64,000 bases of DNA from Paraprevotella clara YIT 11840 (lineage in GTDB: Bacteria; Bacteroidota; Bacteroidia; Bacteroidales; Bacteroidaceae): positions 62,001-126,000 of the forward strand of contig NZ_JH376579.1 of the NCBI RefSeq assembly GCF_000233955.1, written 5' to 3'. A program made the translations under genes and the position numbers. Shown here piece by piece: positions 33,861 through 42,003 of the stretch. Under the pieces are notes generated by a model, which ran no database searches, was not told the origin of the DNA, and saw nothing but the letters and a program-made list of their open reading frames with translations. The first letter of the stretch is position 1. The number at the start of each line of letters is the position of its first letter.

Positions 33861-34985
33861 ATGATTGACTTCGACGAATATATACGCCAAGGCGAACCGC
33901 AAAAGCGAGAGAAAAGTTACGCATGGCAAACAGCCATCGGCCTACAAGCTGTAGACGGGCTGAAGCCATCCGATTACCTCATCGAGACAGCACGCAAAGA
34001 TATTGAAGGCGAAATTACATTTAATGAAGCCAAACAACTGATAAGAAGCTATTACCAATCGAAAGCATCGCGTACTCCCGAAGATTCGGAAACGTACGAA
34101 GCCGATACCGCATCGACCCACATCCGCCAACTTCTTACCGAAAAGACTTTCGCCTTTACATTGGTCGGACTGACATCCATTCATCGCCGGATCTTTGAAG
34201 GTATATTCAAGTTTGCAGGACAGATACGCGACTACAACATTACTAAAAAGGAATAGGTTCTTCGTGGCGATACGGTACTATATGTTTCTGCCCCCGATAT
34301 TCGTAAGGCTATCGAATACGATTTGGAACAAGAACGCCAATTCGATTATTCCAAAGTAGACCCAAACGGACTGGTGAACCATATCTCCCAATTCGTATCG
34401 GGTTTATGGCAAATCCATCCATTCGGTGAAGGAAACACCCGAACGACTGCCGTATTTACAATTCTCTATCTCCGTTCCATGGGTTTCAATATAACGAACG
34501 ACCTATTCGCCCACCACTCGTGGTATTTCCGTAATGCACTGGTACGAGCCAACTACCAGAATATCCAGAAAGGCGTTATGCGTGATTCAGAGTATTTGAA
34601 ACGCTTTTTCCGCAATTTGCTGCTGGGAGAAAACCATGAATTGCGAAATCGGTATATGATAGTCCATGCACCGGAAGAATGGGTTACGGAACAGACACAA
34701 CACGAAACCCGAACAAGTACCGAACAACCTACCGTACAAGTAACCGAACAAGTTCGTACCCTATTGCTCGCCCTGTCTGACGGACAGTTGCCATTAAAAA
34801 CCTTGATGGAAAAAGTCGGTTTGAAGCACCGTCCGACATTCTTGGGAAATTATATAGCTCCATCTTTGGAAGCCGGTATCCTCAAAGTACTTTACCCCGA
34901 CAAGCCCAATCATCCAAGACAAAAATACTTGCTCACAGTTAAAGGTCTGGCTTTATATAACGACTTAAAAAAGCTTCCGCAATGA
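33861..34985 (+). pseudogene. Fic family AMP-transferase interrupted by an in-frame amber codon
   Basis: Fic enzymes transfer AMP or other phosphate groups to protein hydroxyls. The frame is continuous for 375 codons except for one TAG at 34254-34256 (codon 132), after NITKKE and before VLRGDTVLYV; a single G-to-A change from TGG (Trp) would explain it. Codons about 45-65 resemble a VbhA-like antitoxin helix (GEITFNEAKQLIRSYY). The Fic core motif HPFGEGNTR begins at codon 186 (His, 34416-34418), and the C-terminal 80 codons look like a winged helix. The part after the TAG shows no further damage, so loss is recent, or the TAG is read through. Confidence 0.85.
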
Positions 34986-34999
34986 AAAGACATAATCCT

Positions 35000-36148
35000 A
35001 TGAAAAAGGCATTTTACTTCTTCGCGGTCTTGCTCCTCCTGTCTTGCCACCACGCGTCCCAAAAAGGACATACGGTTTCCGTCCGCATCGACCCGGACGA
35101 AGCAGAAAACTCCATTGCCGCCGACGAGTGGCTGGACACGGCCGATTGCGCCCTCATCCCCTTGGCCGACACGGAAAAACCGATAACAAACGCCACCCGT
35201 CTCAAGACACACAGAGACAAGATATACATTCTGGACGAAGAGACGCATTGCCTGCATGTGTTCCACGCGGACGGGACACTCGACTTCTCCATAGACCGGC
35301 GCGGAAAGGCGGGCAACGAATACTTGTGGCTCTCGGACTTCCATGCCACGGACGAACGCCTTTACCTGTTGGACCATATCGGGCAAAAGATTCTGGAATG
35401 TGACACACAGGGGCGGTTCATCCGGAAGAGGGACATAGACGGCTATTATGCCAACAGCATTTTTGCCACAGACGAAGCCTTGTTCCTCGTCAACGAAGGC
35501 AGCACGCCCGAAGCCGGGGCTTTCCACGTTTTCCAGTTTGACCGTGAAGGCACGTTTCGGAACAAGTTCATCCCCTTCAATCCGGACAGGGGGTTCGGCT
35601 CAAGCAAGGAATATGACACGGACGGACAAGGCGGCCTCCTCTTCTGCCAAGCCCCGGACGACACCGTGTTCCTCATCACGCCGGAAGGATGCATGCCACT
35701 CGTGCACATCGACTTCGGGCGACACGCCCTCCCGGAGGAATACCATCACCTGAACCTATTGGAAATCATGCGCAAAGGACTCTACCGGCAATACGTGACG
35801 GGCATCAACAGGATTTTCGGGAACGGAAAGCTTGTTTTCCTGCAATACCACTACGGTGACGACTGGAACTGGATAGTCTACGACCGTGAACGGCAGGAAG
35901 TGGTGAAGCATGGGCGGACGTTGGATGTCAACCATACGTATCGCATCGAACTGTGTGAGTTTGCCATGGAAGACGGCTATGTATACGAAATCTGCCCGGC
36001 TTTCGACTTCCTCATGCACGTGGAACATTTCATGCCGCGCATATCCCCCGAACCGCGCTACCGAAAAGAACTGGAAGAAACGGCCGCACGGCTGACGGAC
36101 GTATCCAATCCCGTACTCGTCCGTTATAAATTCAAACACGCGGAATGA
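35000..36148 (+). CDS. Six-bladed beta-propeller lipoprotein
   Basis: Exported lipoprotein of the Bacteroidota 6-bladed beta-propeller group; function unknown, though members often sit beside secretion or signalling genes. The start at 35000 (382 residues) gives a signal peptide with lipobox LLLLSC (Cys16); an ATG six codons earlier overlaps the Fic stop as ATGA. Blade-like repeats follow: DKIYILDEETHCLHVFHADG, ERLYLLDHIGQKILECDTQG, GAFHVFQFDREGTF, TVFLITPEGCMPLVHIDFG, WNWIVYDRERQEVV. It ends at the promoter of the HicB-like mini-gene. Confidence 0.82.
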   Translation: MKKAFYFFAVLLLLSCHHASQKGHTVSVRIDPDEAENSIAADEWLDTADCALIPLADTEKPITNATRLKTHRDKIYILDEETHCLHVFHADGTLDFSIDRRGKAGNEYLWLSDFHATDERLYLLDHIGQKILECDTQGRFIRKRDIDGYYANSIFATDEALFLVNEGSTPEAGAFHVFQFDREGTFRNKFIPFNPDRGFGSSKEYDTDGQGGLLFCQAPDDTVFLITPEGCMPLVHIDFGRHALPEEYHHLNLLEIMRKGLYRQYVTGINRIFGNGKLVFLQYHYGDDWNWIVYDRERQEVVKHGRTLDVNHTYRIELCEFAMEDGYVYEICPAFDFLMHVEHFMPRISPEPRYRKELEETAARLTDVSNPVLVRYKFKHAE

Positions 36149-36194
36149 AAAGGGATTTTATCGTCTTTTTCACGAGTTTGAAACAATAAACGGT

Positions 36195-36202
36195 TACCTT
36201 TG
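36195..36202 (+). promoter_or_regulatory. -7 box for the HicB-like mini-gene
   Basis: TACCTTTG matches the consensus, 24 bases before the ATG at 36227. A TTTG occurs upstream at 36177 but only 14 bases away, so the -33 element is uncertain. Confidence 0.55.
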
Positions 36203-36226
36203 CCCTGACTAAAAATCATAAAGATT

Positions 36227-36400
36227 ATGGATACACAGATTTCATTCGGCATTGAAGAAACAACTGACGGATTTTTAGCTTATCAACTGCAAAATCCATC
36301 TTGTTATGCTTACGGTTCAACCGAAGAAGAAGCTTACGAAGCACTCTACACCCTGACGCACGAAGAAAGGGATATGTACACGTGGGAGGAGTGGAACTAA
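36227..36400 (+). CDS. HicB-like mini-protein of 57 residues, no partner toxin
   Basis: The product starts MDTQISFGIEETTDGFLAYQ and continues NPSCYAYGSTEEEAYEALYT, which fits the beta-beta-alpha start of HicB antitoxins (a P-x-C-x-x-x-G-x-T/S-x-E-E-A pattern). No HicA-type toxin lies on either side, and the C-terminal DNA-binding part of full HicB is missing, so it is either a minimal orphan antitoxin or a domesticated partial-RNase-H fold. It has its own -7 box and a hairpin directly behind it, which support expression. Confidence 0.65.
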   Translation: MDTQISFGIEETTDGFLAYQLQNPSCYAYGSTEEEAYEALYTLTHEERDMYTWEEWN

Positions 36401-36414
36401 AAAGCGTATCAAAC

Positions 36415-36465
36415 CATCCGTGCCCCGAAGACTTGGCATTGCAACCTGTCCTCGGGGCACGGATG
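36415..36465. terminator. Hairpin between convergent mini-gene and sufS
   Basis: CATCCGTGCCCCGA (36415-36428) pairs with TCGGGGCACGGATG (36452-36465), 14 bp perfect, with extra GAC/GTC pairing inward. No T-run on either side; it probably serves both converging transcripts. Confidence 0.65.
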
Positions 36466-36484
36466 TATAATTAAAGAGGGAAGC

Positions 36485-37699
36485 TCAGAACATTTTAGCC
36501 ACCCGCTCTATCCCTTCCACCAGCGCGTCCACCTCGGAGCGGGTGTTGTAGAGGGCGAAGGAGGCGCGCACCGTGCCCTCCACGCCCAGGCGGCGCATCA
36601 GCGGCTCGGCGCAGTGGTGGCCCGTGCGCACGGCGATGCCCAGGCGGTCGAGCAGCGTGCCCATGTCCAGGTGGTGGATGCCGCCCACCAGGAAGGAGAT
36701 GACGGCATCCCGCTCCCCGGCCTGGCCCAATATGCGCATGCCGGGAATCCGGCGCATGCGCTCCAGTGCATAACGGGTCAGTTCCTGCTCGTGCGAATAG
36801 ATGTTGTCCATGCCCAAGGCGGAAACGTAATCGAGGGCGCGCGCCAGCCCCGTGGTGGCCACGTAGTCGGGCGTGCCGGCCTCGAACTTGAACGGCAGTC
36901 CGTTGAAGGTGGTATGCCCGAAAGTGACGTGCCGGATCATCTCGCCGCCTCCCATATAAGGCGGCAGCCGGTCGAGCCACGTCTCTTTGCCATAAAGCAC
37001 GCCCACGCCCGTGGGGCCGTAAATCTTATGTCCGCTGAAGGCAAAGAAATCCGCATCGAGCGACTGCATGTCTACTGCAAAATGTGGAGTGCTCTGCGCA
37101 CCGTCCACCAATACGGGCACGCCGTGGGCATGGGCGATGTCAATCATCCGGCGCACGGGGTTGACCGTGCCCAGCACGTTGCTCACGTGCGTCACGCTGA
37201 CGATGCGCGTGCGGTCGTTGAAGAGCCGTTCGTATTCGTCCAGCATCAGTTCGCCACGGTCGTTTATCGGAACCACCCGCAACTTGATGCCCTTGCGCGC
37301 CTGTAGGAGTTGCCAGCTCACGATGTTGGAGTGGTGCTCCATCTCGCTGAGGATGACTTCGTCGCCCTCGCGCATGAAGGCCTCGCCGAAGCAGGAAGCC
37401 ACAAGGTTGATGCTCTCCGTCGTGCCGCGCGTGAACACTATCTCGGCCGGCGAGCGGGCATTCAGGAAGCGGCGCACCGTCTCGCGGGCCGCCTCGTGCA
37501 GCTCCGTGGCCTGCTGCGAAAGGAAGTGCACGCCCCGGTGCACGTTGGCGTTCACGTTGTAGTATTCGTCCGTCATGGCTTCCACCACGCAGCGGGGCTT
37601 CTGCGTCGTGGCCCCGTTGTCCAGATAGACCAACGGACGACCGTAGACCTCGCGTCCCAGGATGGGGAAGTCTTTCCGTATCTCTTGTATGTCGTACAT
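36485..37699 (-). CDS. sufS: Cysteine desulfurase SufS
   Basis: PLP enzyme that takes sulfur from cysteine for Fe-S cluster assembly. The 404 residues include the PLP lysine in FAFSGHKIYGPTG near 225 and the persulfide cysteine in RTGHHCAEP near 363, in the SufS (class II) context. It is last in sufBCDS, 7 bases behind sufD. Base use is unlike its neighbours: in the 60 bases 36541-36600 I count 43 G or C, far above the flanking genes, with codons ending mostly in G or C. Confidence 0.97.
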   Translation of the reverse strand: MYDIQEIRKDFPILGREVYGRPLVYLDNGATTQKPRCVVEAMTDEYYNVNANVHRGVHFLSQQATELHEAARETVRRFLNARSPAEIVFTRGTTESINLVASCFGEAFMREGDEVILSEMEHHSNIVSWQLLQARKGIKLRVVPINDRGELMLDEYERLFNDRTRIVSVTHVSNVLGTVNPVRRMIDIAHAHGVPVLVDGAQSTPHFAVDMQSLDADFFAFSGHKIYGPTGVGVLYGKETWLDRLPPYMGGGEMIRHVTFGHTTFNGLPFKFEAGTPDYVATTGLARALDYVSALGMDNIYSHEQELTRYALERMRRIPGMRILGQAGERDAVISFLVGGIHHLDMGTLLDRLGIAVRTGHHCAEPLMRRLGVEGTVRASFALYNTRSEVDALVEGIERVAKMF

Positions 37700-37706
37700 C
37701 TTTCTC

Positions 37707-39050
37707 TTATTTACATAGTTTGCATCCCGAACAACGGCTCAACTCGCCACGGAAACGCTTCTCCACCAAATGGTGCAGGCGGTCGCGCAAGGCCTCCAAG
37801 GAGATGGCGTCGATGACTTCGCCCGCAAAAGCGAACTTGAGCAACATCTGTGCCTCTTCGCGGCTGATGCCGCGCTGCTGCATGTAGAACAGGGCCTGTT
37901 CATTAAGCTGTCCCACCGTGGAACCGTGGCTGCACTTCACGTCGTCGGCATAAATCTCCAACATGGGTTGGCTGTACATGCGGGCTTCCTTGGTGGCACA
38001 GAGGTTGGCGTTGCGTTCGTTCGAAATCGTATGCTGCGCGCCCTGCCGTACCAGAATCCGTCCGGCAAAGGCGCCTACGGAACGCTCGTCCATCACATAT
38101 TTATACAACTGGTTGCTGACACAATGCTCGGCACGGTGGTCTATCAGGGTGTTGTTGTCCACGCGCTGCTCCTTGTCGGCTATCACGCAACCGTAGAGGT
38201 TCGACTCGGCTCCTTCGCCGTCCAACACCAAATCGGTACGGTTGCGCGTCTGACCGTTGTGCAACGTAATGTTGTAGAGGTTCACCACGCTGCCGCGCTG
38301 CTGCCGCACATACATGTTGCTGAAACGCCGGTTCTTCACGTGTGTCTCCTCCAATTCATACAACTCCAGACGGGCGTTTTCTGCCGCAAAGACTTCCACC
38401 ACCTGGGTGGTCAGGAAATTGCGGTCGTCCATCGCATGGTCGCAGAAAAGCAACCGCGCCTGCGCGTTTTCTTCCAATACGACCAATACGCGGCGGTTGG
38501 CCATCAGGTCCACGTCAGAACGCAGGATGTTCACCACCTGCAACGTACGTTCCACCACCACGCCACGCGGCACGTAAATGAAGAGTCCGTCTTGCACCAA
38601 CATCGTGTTCAGCGCATTAATCGCGTCTTTCTCCGTACGGGCCAGTTTGCCGTAGCAGGCCGACACCCGGTCGGGATAATCCTCGGCCGCCTGCTTCAGG
38701 GAGCATACCACCACGCCTTCGGGCAACGCGGCGGCCGGCAGCGACTTCCGGTAAAAAGCGTCGTTCACCACAAAATAAAGCGAAGTGCTCAGGTTCGGCA
38801 CGTCGCACCGGAAGGCCTCGTAAGGATTGACGGAAAACTCTACCCGGTTCAGGTTCAGCCCGTAGTCCGGCGCAAAGGCCGCCGGCACGTCCGTATATTT
38901 ATAGCGTTCCACTTTCTGCGTAGGGAAACCCTGGCGGGTGAAATCCTCAAAAGCCTTGTCGCGCAAGGCGTTCATCGCCCCTGCACTATGGCTGTCGAGC
39001 ATTTCCCGGCATCCTGTGAAAATATCTATGTATTGTTGTTCGCTATTCAT
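37707..39050 (-). CDS. sufD: Fe-S cluster assembly protein SufD
   Basis: Scaffold partner of SufB in the SufBC2D complex. The 447 residues form the right-handed beta-helix typical of the family in the middle (about 140-370) and the conserved C-terminal block KCSHGST-like VKCSHGSTVGQLNEQALFYMQQRGIS near 360-385, with REEAQMLLKFAFAGEV after it. The end is Cys-rich (RCSGCKLCK), which is unusual for SufD and hints at a bound metal; this is inference. It lies 14 bases after sufC. Confidence 0.95.
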   Translation of the reverse strand: MNSEQQYIDIFTGCREMLDSHSAGAMNALRDKAFEDFTRQGFPTQKVERYKYTDVPAAFAPDYGLNLNRVEFSVNPYEAFRCDVPNLSTSLYFVVNDAFYRKSLPAAALPEGVVVCSLKQAAEDYPDRVSACYGKLARTEKDAINALNTMLVQDGLFIYVPRGVVVERTLQVVNILRSDVDLMANRRVLVVLEENAQARLLFCDHAMDDRNFLTTQVVEVFAAENARLELYELEETHVKNRRFSNMYVRQQRGSVVNLYNITLHNGQTRNRTDLVLDGEGAESNLYGCVIADKEQRVDNNTLIDHRAEHCVSNQLYKYVMDERSVGAFAGRILVRQGAQHTISNERNANLCATKEARMYSQPMLEIYADDVKCSHGSTVGQLNEQALFYMQQRGISREEAQMLLKFAFAGEVIDAISLEALRDRLHHLVEKRFRGELSRCSGCKLCK

Positions 39051-39064
39051 TGCCTCTCAAGTTT

Positions 39065-39820
39065 TTAAACGGCCGAAGTTTCGGCCTTGATCCAATCGAA
39101 ACCCTTGTTTTCTATCTCCACGGCCAGTTCCGGGCCTCCGCTTTTCACGATACGCCCGCCGAGCAGCACGTGCACCACATCCGGCTTGAGGTAGTCCAGC
39201 AAACGTTGGTAATGGGTGATGACCAAAGCCGAAGTTTCCGGCGTGCGCAATTTGTTGAAACCTTCGGCCACGATGCGCAAGGCATCCACATCCAGTCCGG
39301 AATCCGTCTCGTCGAGGATGCTCAACTTGGGTTCGAGCATGGCCATCTGGAATATCTCATTACGCTTCTTCTCCCCGCCGCTGAACCCTTCGTTGACGGA
39401 ACGGTTGGCCAGCTTGCTGTCCAGTTCCACGACCTTTCGCTTCTCGCGCATCATCTTCAGGAAATCTCCCGCGCTCATCGGTTCCATCCCGTGATACTTG
39501 CGCTTGCCATTGATGGCCGCACGCATGAAGTTGACCATCGACACACCGGGAATCTCCACCGGCTGTTGGAAGGACAGGAAGAGTCCTTCGTGCGCCCGTT
39601 CTTCCGGTTTCATGGCCAACAAGTCCTTGCCATTGAACGTCACGCTGCCACTCGTCACCTCGTATGCGGGATTTCCCACCAATACATTGCTCAACGTACT
39701 CTTTCCGGCTCCGTTCTGCCCCATCAGGGCATGTATTTCCCCCGGATTTACCGTCAGGTTGATACCCTTCAATATCTCTTTGCCATTGATACTGGCATGC
39801 AAATCTTTTATCTCTAACAT
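39065..39820 (-). CDS. sufC: Fe-S cluster assembly ATPase SufC
   Basis: ABC-type ATPase driving conformational change in the SufBC2D scaffold; cytoplasmic, without membrane partner. The 251 residues contain Walker A GQNGAGKST near 35, the signature FSGGEKKRNE near 145, Walker B LSILDETDSGLD near 167 and the switch histidine in LVITHYQRLL near 205. It lies between sufB (22 bases) and sufD (14 bases). Confidence 0.97.
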   Translation of the reverse strand: MLEIKDLHASINGKEILKGINLTVNPGEIHALMGQNGAGKSTLSNVLVGNPAYEVTSGSVTFNGKDLLAMKPEERAHEGLFLSFQQPVEIPGVSMVNFMRAAINGKRKYHGMEPMSAGDFLKMMREKRKVVELDSKLANRSVNEGFSGGEKKRNEIFQMAMLEPKLSILDETDSGLDVDALRIVAEGFNKLRTPETSALVITHYQRLLDYLKPDVVHVLLGGRIVKSGGPELAVEIENKGFDWIKAETSAV

Positions 39821-39842
39821 AATGTCTGTCTTTTAAGTTTGT

Positions 39843-41375
39843 CTATCCTACCGTGCCTTCCAATGACACATTCAGGAGTTTCTGCGCCTCTACGGCAAAC
39901 TCCATCGGCAGTTTGTTGATTACATCCTTGGCATAACCGTTCACAATCAGTCCCACGGCCTCCTCGGTGGGAATGCCGCGCTGGTTGCAATAGAACAACT
40001 GTTCTTCCGAAATCTTCGACGTGGTGGCTTCGTGCTCCACGATGGCCGTCTCATTACGTACGTCCATATAGGGGAAAGTATGCGCCCCACATTCGCTGCC
40101 TAACAACAGAGAGTCGCACGAGCTATAATTGCGTGCCCCATTGGCTTTCGGCGCCACACGCACCAACCCACGATAGGAATTCTGGCTTTTGCCGGCCGAT
40201 ATTCCTTTACTGATAATCGTACTCTTCGTGTCGCGCCCCAAGTGAATCATCTTTGTGCCCGTATCGGCCTGTTGGTAATTGTTGGTCACAGCCACACTGT
40301 AGAACTCAGCTTGGGAATGGTCTCCGCTCAAGATGCAACTGGGATATTTCCAGGTAATGGCAGAACCGGTCTCCACCTGCGTCCACGAAAGCTTGCTGTT
40401 CGCCCCGCGCAGGTGCCCTCGCTTCGTCACTAAGTTCAGCACGCCGCCGCGCCCTTCGGCATCGCCCGGATACCAGTTTTGTACCGTACTGTACTTCACC
40501 TCTGCGTTTTCGTTCACCACGATTTCCACAATGGCTGCATGCAACTGGTTCTCGTCGCGCATCGGTGCCGTACAACCTTCCAGATAGGACACATAGCCCC
40601 CGTCGTCGCACACGATGAGCGTACGTTCGAATTGTCCCGTATTCCGCGCGTTGATTCGGAAATAGGTGGAAAGTTCCATCGGGCAACGCACGCCTTTGGG
40701 AATATAGACAAAGGAGCCGTCACTAAACACTGCGGAATTCAACGCCGCGAAATAGTTGTCACGATAAGGGACTACCGAACCTAAATATTGCTTTACCAAA
40801 TCCGGGTACTCACGCACGGCTTCGCTGATGGAACAGAATATGATGCCACGCTCCGAAAGTTTTTCCTTAAAGGTGGTCTTCACGGACACAGAGTCCATCA
40901 CGGCATCCACCGCCGTACCGCTCAGTGCCAGACGTTCCTCCAACGGGATTCCGAGCTTGTCGAAGGTTTTCATCAACTCGGGGTCTATCTCGTCCAGAGA
41001 CTTCGGCCCGTCCTTCTTCATGCCTTTCGTCGGGTCGGCATAGTAGGAAATGGCCTGGTAATCTATCTCCGGCATCTTCAAGTGCGCCCACGACGGCTGT
41101 TTCTGCGTCTGCCAATAACGGAAAGCCTGCAAACGGAACTCAAGCAACCATTCCGGTTCTTCCTTTTTGGACGAAATGAGACGCACCACATCCTCGTTCA
41201 GGCCACGCTCTATGATTTCGGTCTGCACATCGGTACTGAAACCGTACTCATATTTCTTATGCGCCACCTCACGGACAAACTGATTTTTCCCTTCGTTCGG
41301 CCCTTGTCCGTCCTTAGGAACGTCCCCACTTCTCTTATCTTCTTCTTTTTTATACATTTCTTTCATATCTCTCAC
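39843..41375 (-). CDS. sufB: Fe-S cluster assembly protein SufB
   Basis: Scaffold on which new Fe-S clusters are built. The 510-residue frame has three possible ATG starts near its beginning (41375, 41366, 41357) followed by a charged stretch [16 protein letters not shown], longer than in many homologues. Family motifs are [16 protein letters not shown] near 75, [16 protein letters not shown] near 225, NWYPGD near 298 and [17 protein letters not shown] near 410, which includes the conserved cysteine and histidine-containing region. It follows cvpA with an 84-base gap and starts the suf part of the long rimP operon. Confidence 0.96.
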   Translation of the reverse strand: MRDMKEMYKKEEDKRSGDVPKDGQGPNEGKNQFVREVAHKKYEYGFSTDVQTEIIERGLNEDVVRLISSKKEEPEWLLEFRLQAFRYWQTQKQPSWAHLKMPEIDYQAISYYADPTKGMKKDGPKSLDEIDPELMKTFDKLGIPLEERLALSGTAVDAVMDSVSVKTTFKEKLSERGIIFCSISEAVREYPDLVKQYLGSVVPYRDNYFAALNSAVFSDGSFVYIPKGVRCPMELSTYFRINARNTGQFERTLIVCDDGGYVSYLEGCTAPMRDENQLHAAIVEIVVNENAEVKYSTVQNWYPGDAEGRGGVLNLVTKRGHLRGANSKLSWTQVETGSAITWKYPSCILSGDHSQAEFYSVAVTNNYQQADTGTKMIHLGRDTKSTIISKGISAGKSQNSYRGLVRVAPKANGARNYSSCDSLLLGSECGAHTFPYMDVRNETAIVEHEATTSKISEEQLFYCNQRGIPTEEAVGLIVNGYAKDVINKLPMEFAVEAQKLLNVSLEGTVG

Positions 41376-41459
41376 TTATAGCCAAAGAGAGGAATGCTCC
41401 ATAAGTACACCTTATGACCGCATTCCTGTCCTTCATCGTATTATGTAATAAGGTAATAG

Positions 41460-41996
41460 CTACCTTAACTGCTTTTTCGGGTCTTGCCCGCAGGCCGGTG
41501 AAGCCGCATCTTCCACAACCCTGACCACATGCGTCTTGCACACGTCGAACAGCTTATCGGACATGGCACGGACCGGATGATACAGACGGGAATGCTCGCC
41601 CGTCGAGCCGGAAATCAGATGTATCCTGAACGCGACATTCAACGCACAACTCAGAAACACCATGTATTTCAATCCGCCCAACAAAGCTCCCCCCAAACGG
41701 TTCAACCCTCCTAATTTCACGGTTTCCACAGCTTTAGTCAGCATATACGCCAACAGCGACAGCCCGACCGGAACACCGATCCACAAAAGAATGAATGCCA
41801 ACGCCCGTCCTACGGATACGTCGCTTCCTATATAGGGAGCTATCCAATCGCCCAACGCGGAATAAAGCATGAAGGCCACCCACAGCCCCGCTAAAAACCC
41901 CACAATGGAGACGACCTGACGAAAAAAACCGCACATCAGTCCCTTGACAAAGCCCACTAAGACCACGGCCAGAATCAGAATATCCAGCGCATTCAT
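41460..41996 (-). CDS. CvpA family membrane protein
   Basis: Small inner-membrane protein of the CvpA family, linked to envelope homeostasis and, in E. coli, colicin V export; its biochemical role is unclear. The ATG at 41996 gives 178 residues with four hydrophobic spans (MNALDILILAVVLVGFVKGL opens the first) and the family pattern GFFRQVVSIVGFLAGLWVAF near 25-45. A longer frame reaching into infB is rejected. It sits 7 bases behind infB and before sufB. Confidence 0.88.
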   Translation of the reverse strand: MNALDILILAVVLVGFVKGLMCGFFRQVVSIVGFLAGLWVAFMLYSALGDWIAPYIGSDVSVGRALAFILLWIGVPVGLSLLAYMLTKAVETVKLGGLNRLGGALLGGLKYMVFLSCALNVAFRIHLISGSTGEHSRLYHPVRAMSDKLFDVCKTHVVRVVEDAASPACGQDPKKQLR

Positions 41997-42003
41997 CACC
42001 TTT

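Noticed and set aside
37770-39068. Long open frame on the + strand opposite sufD
   Set aside because: Antisense to sufD; composition rich in His, Gln, Val with no family resemblance.
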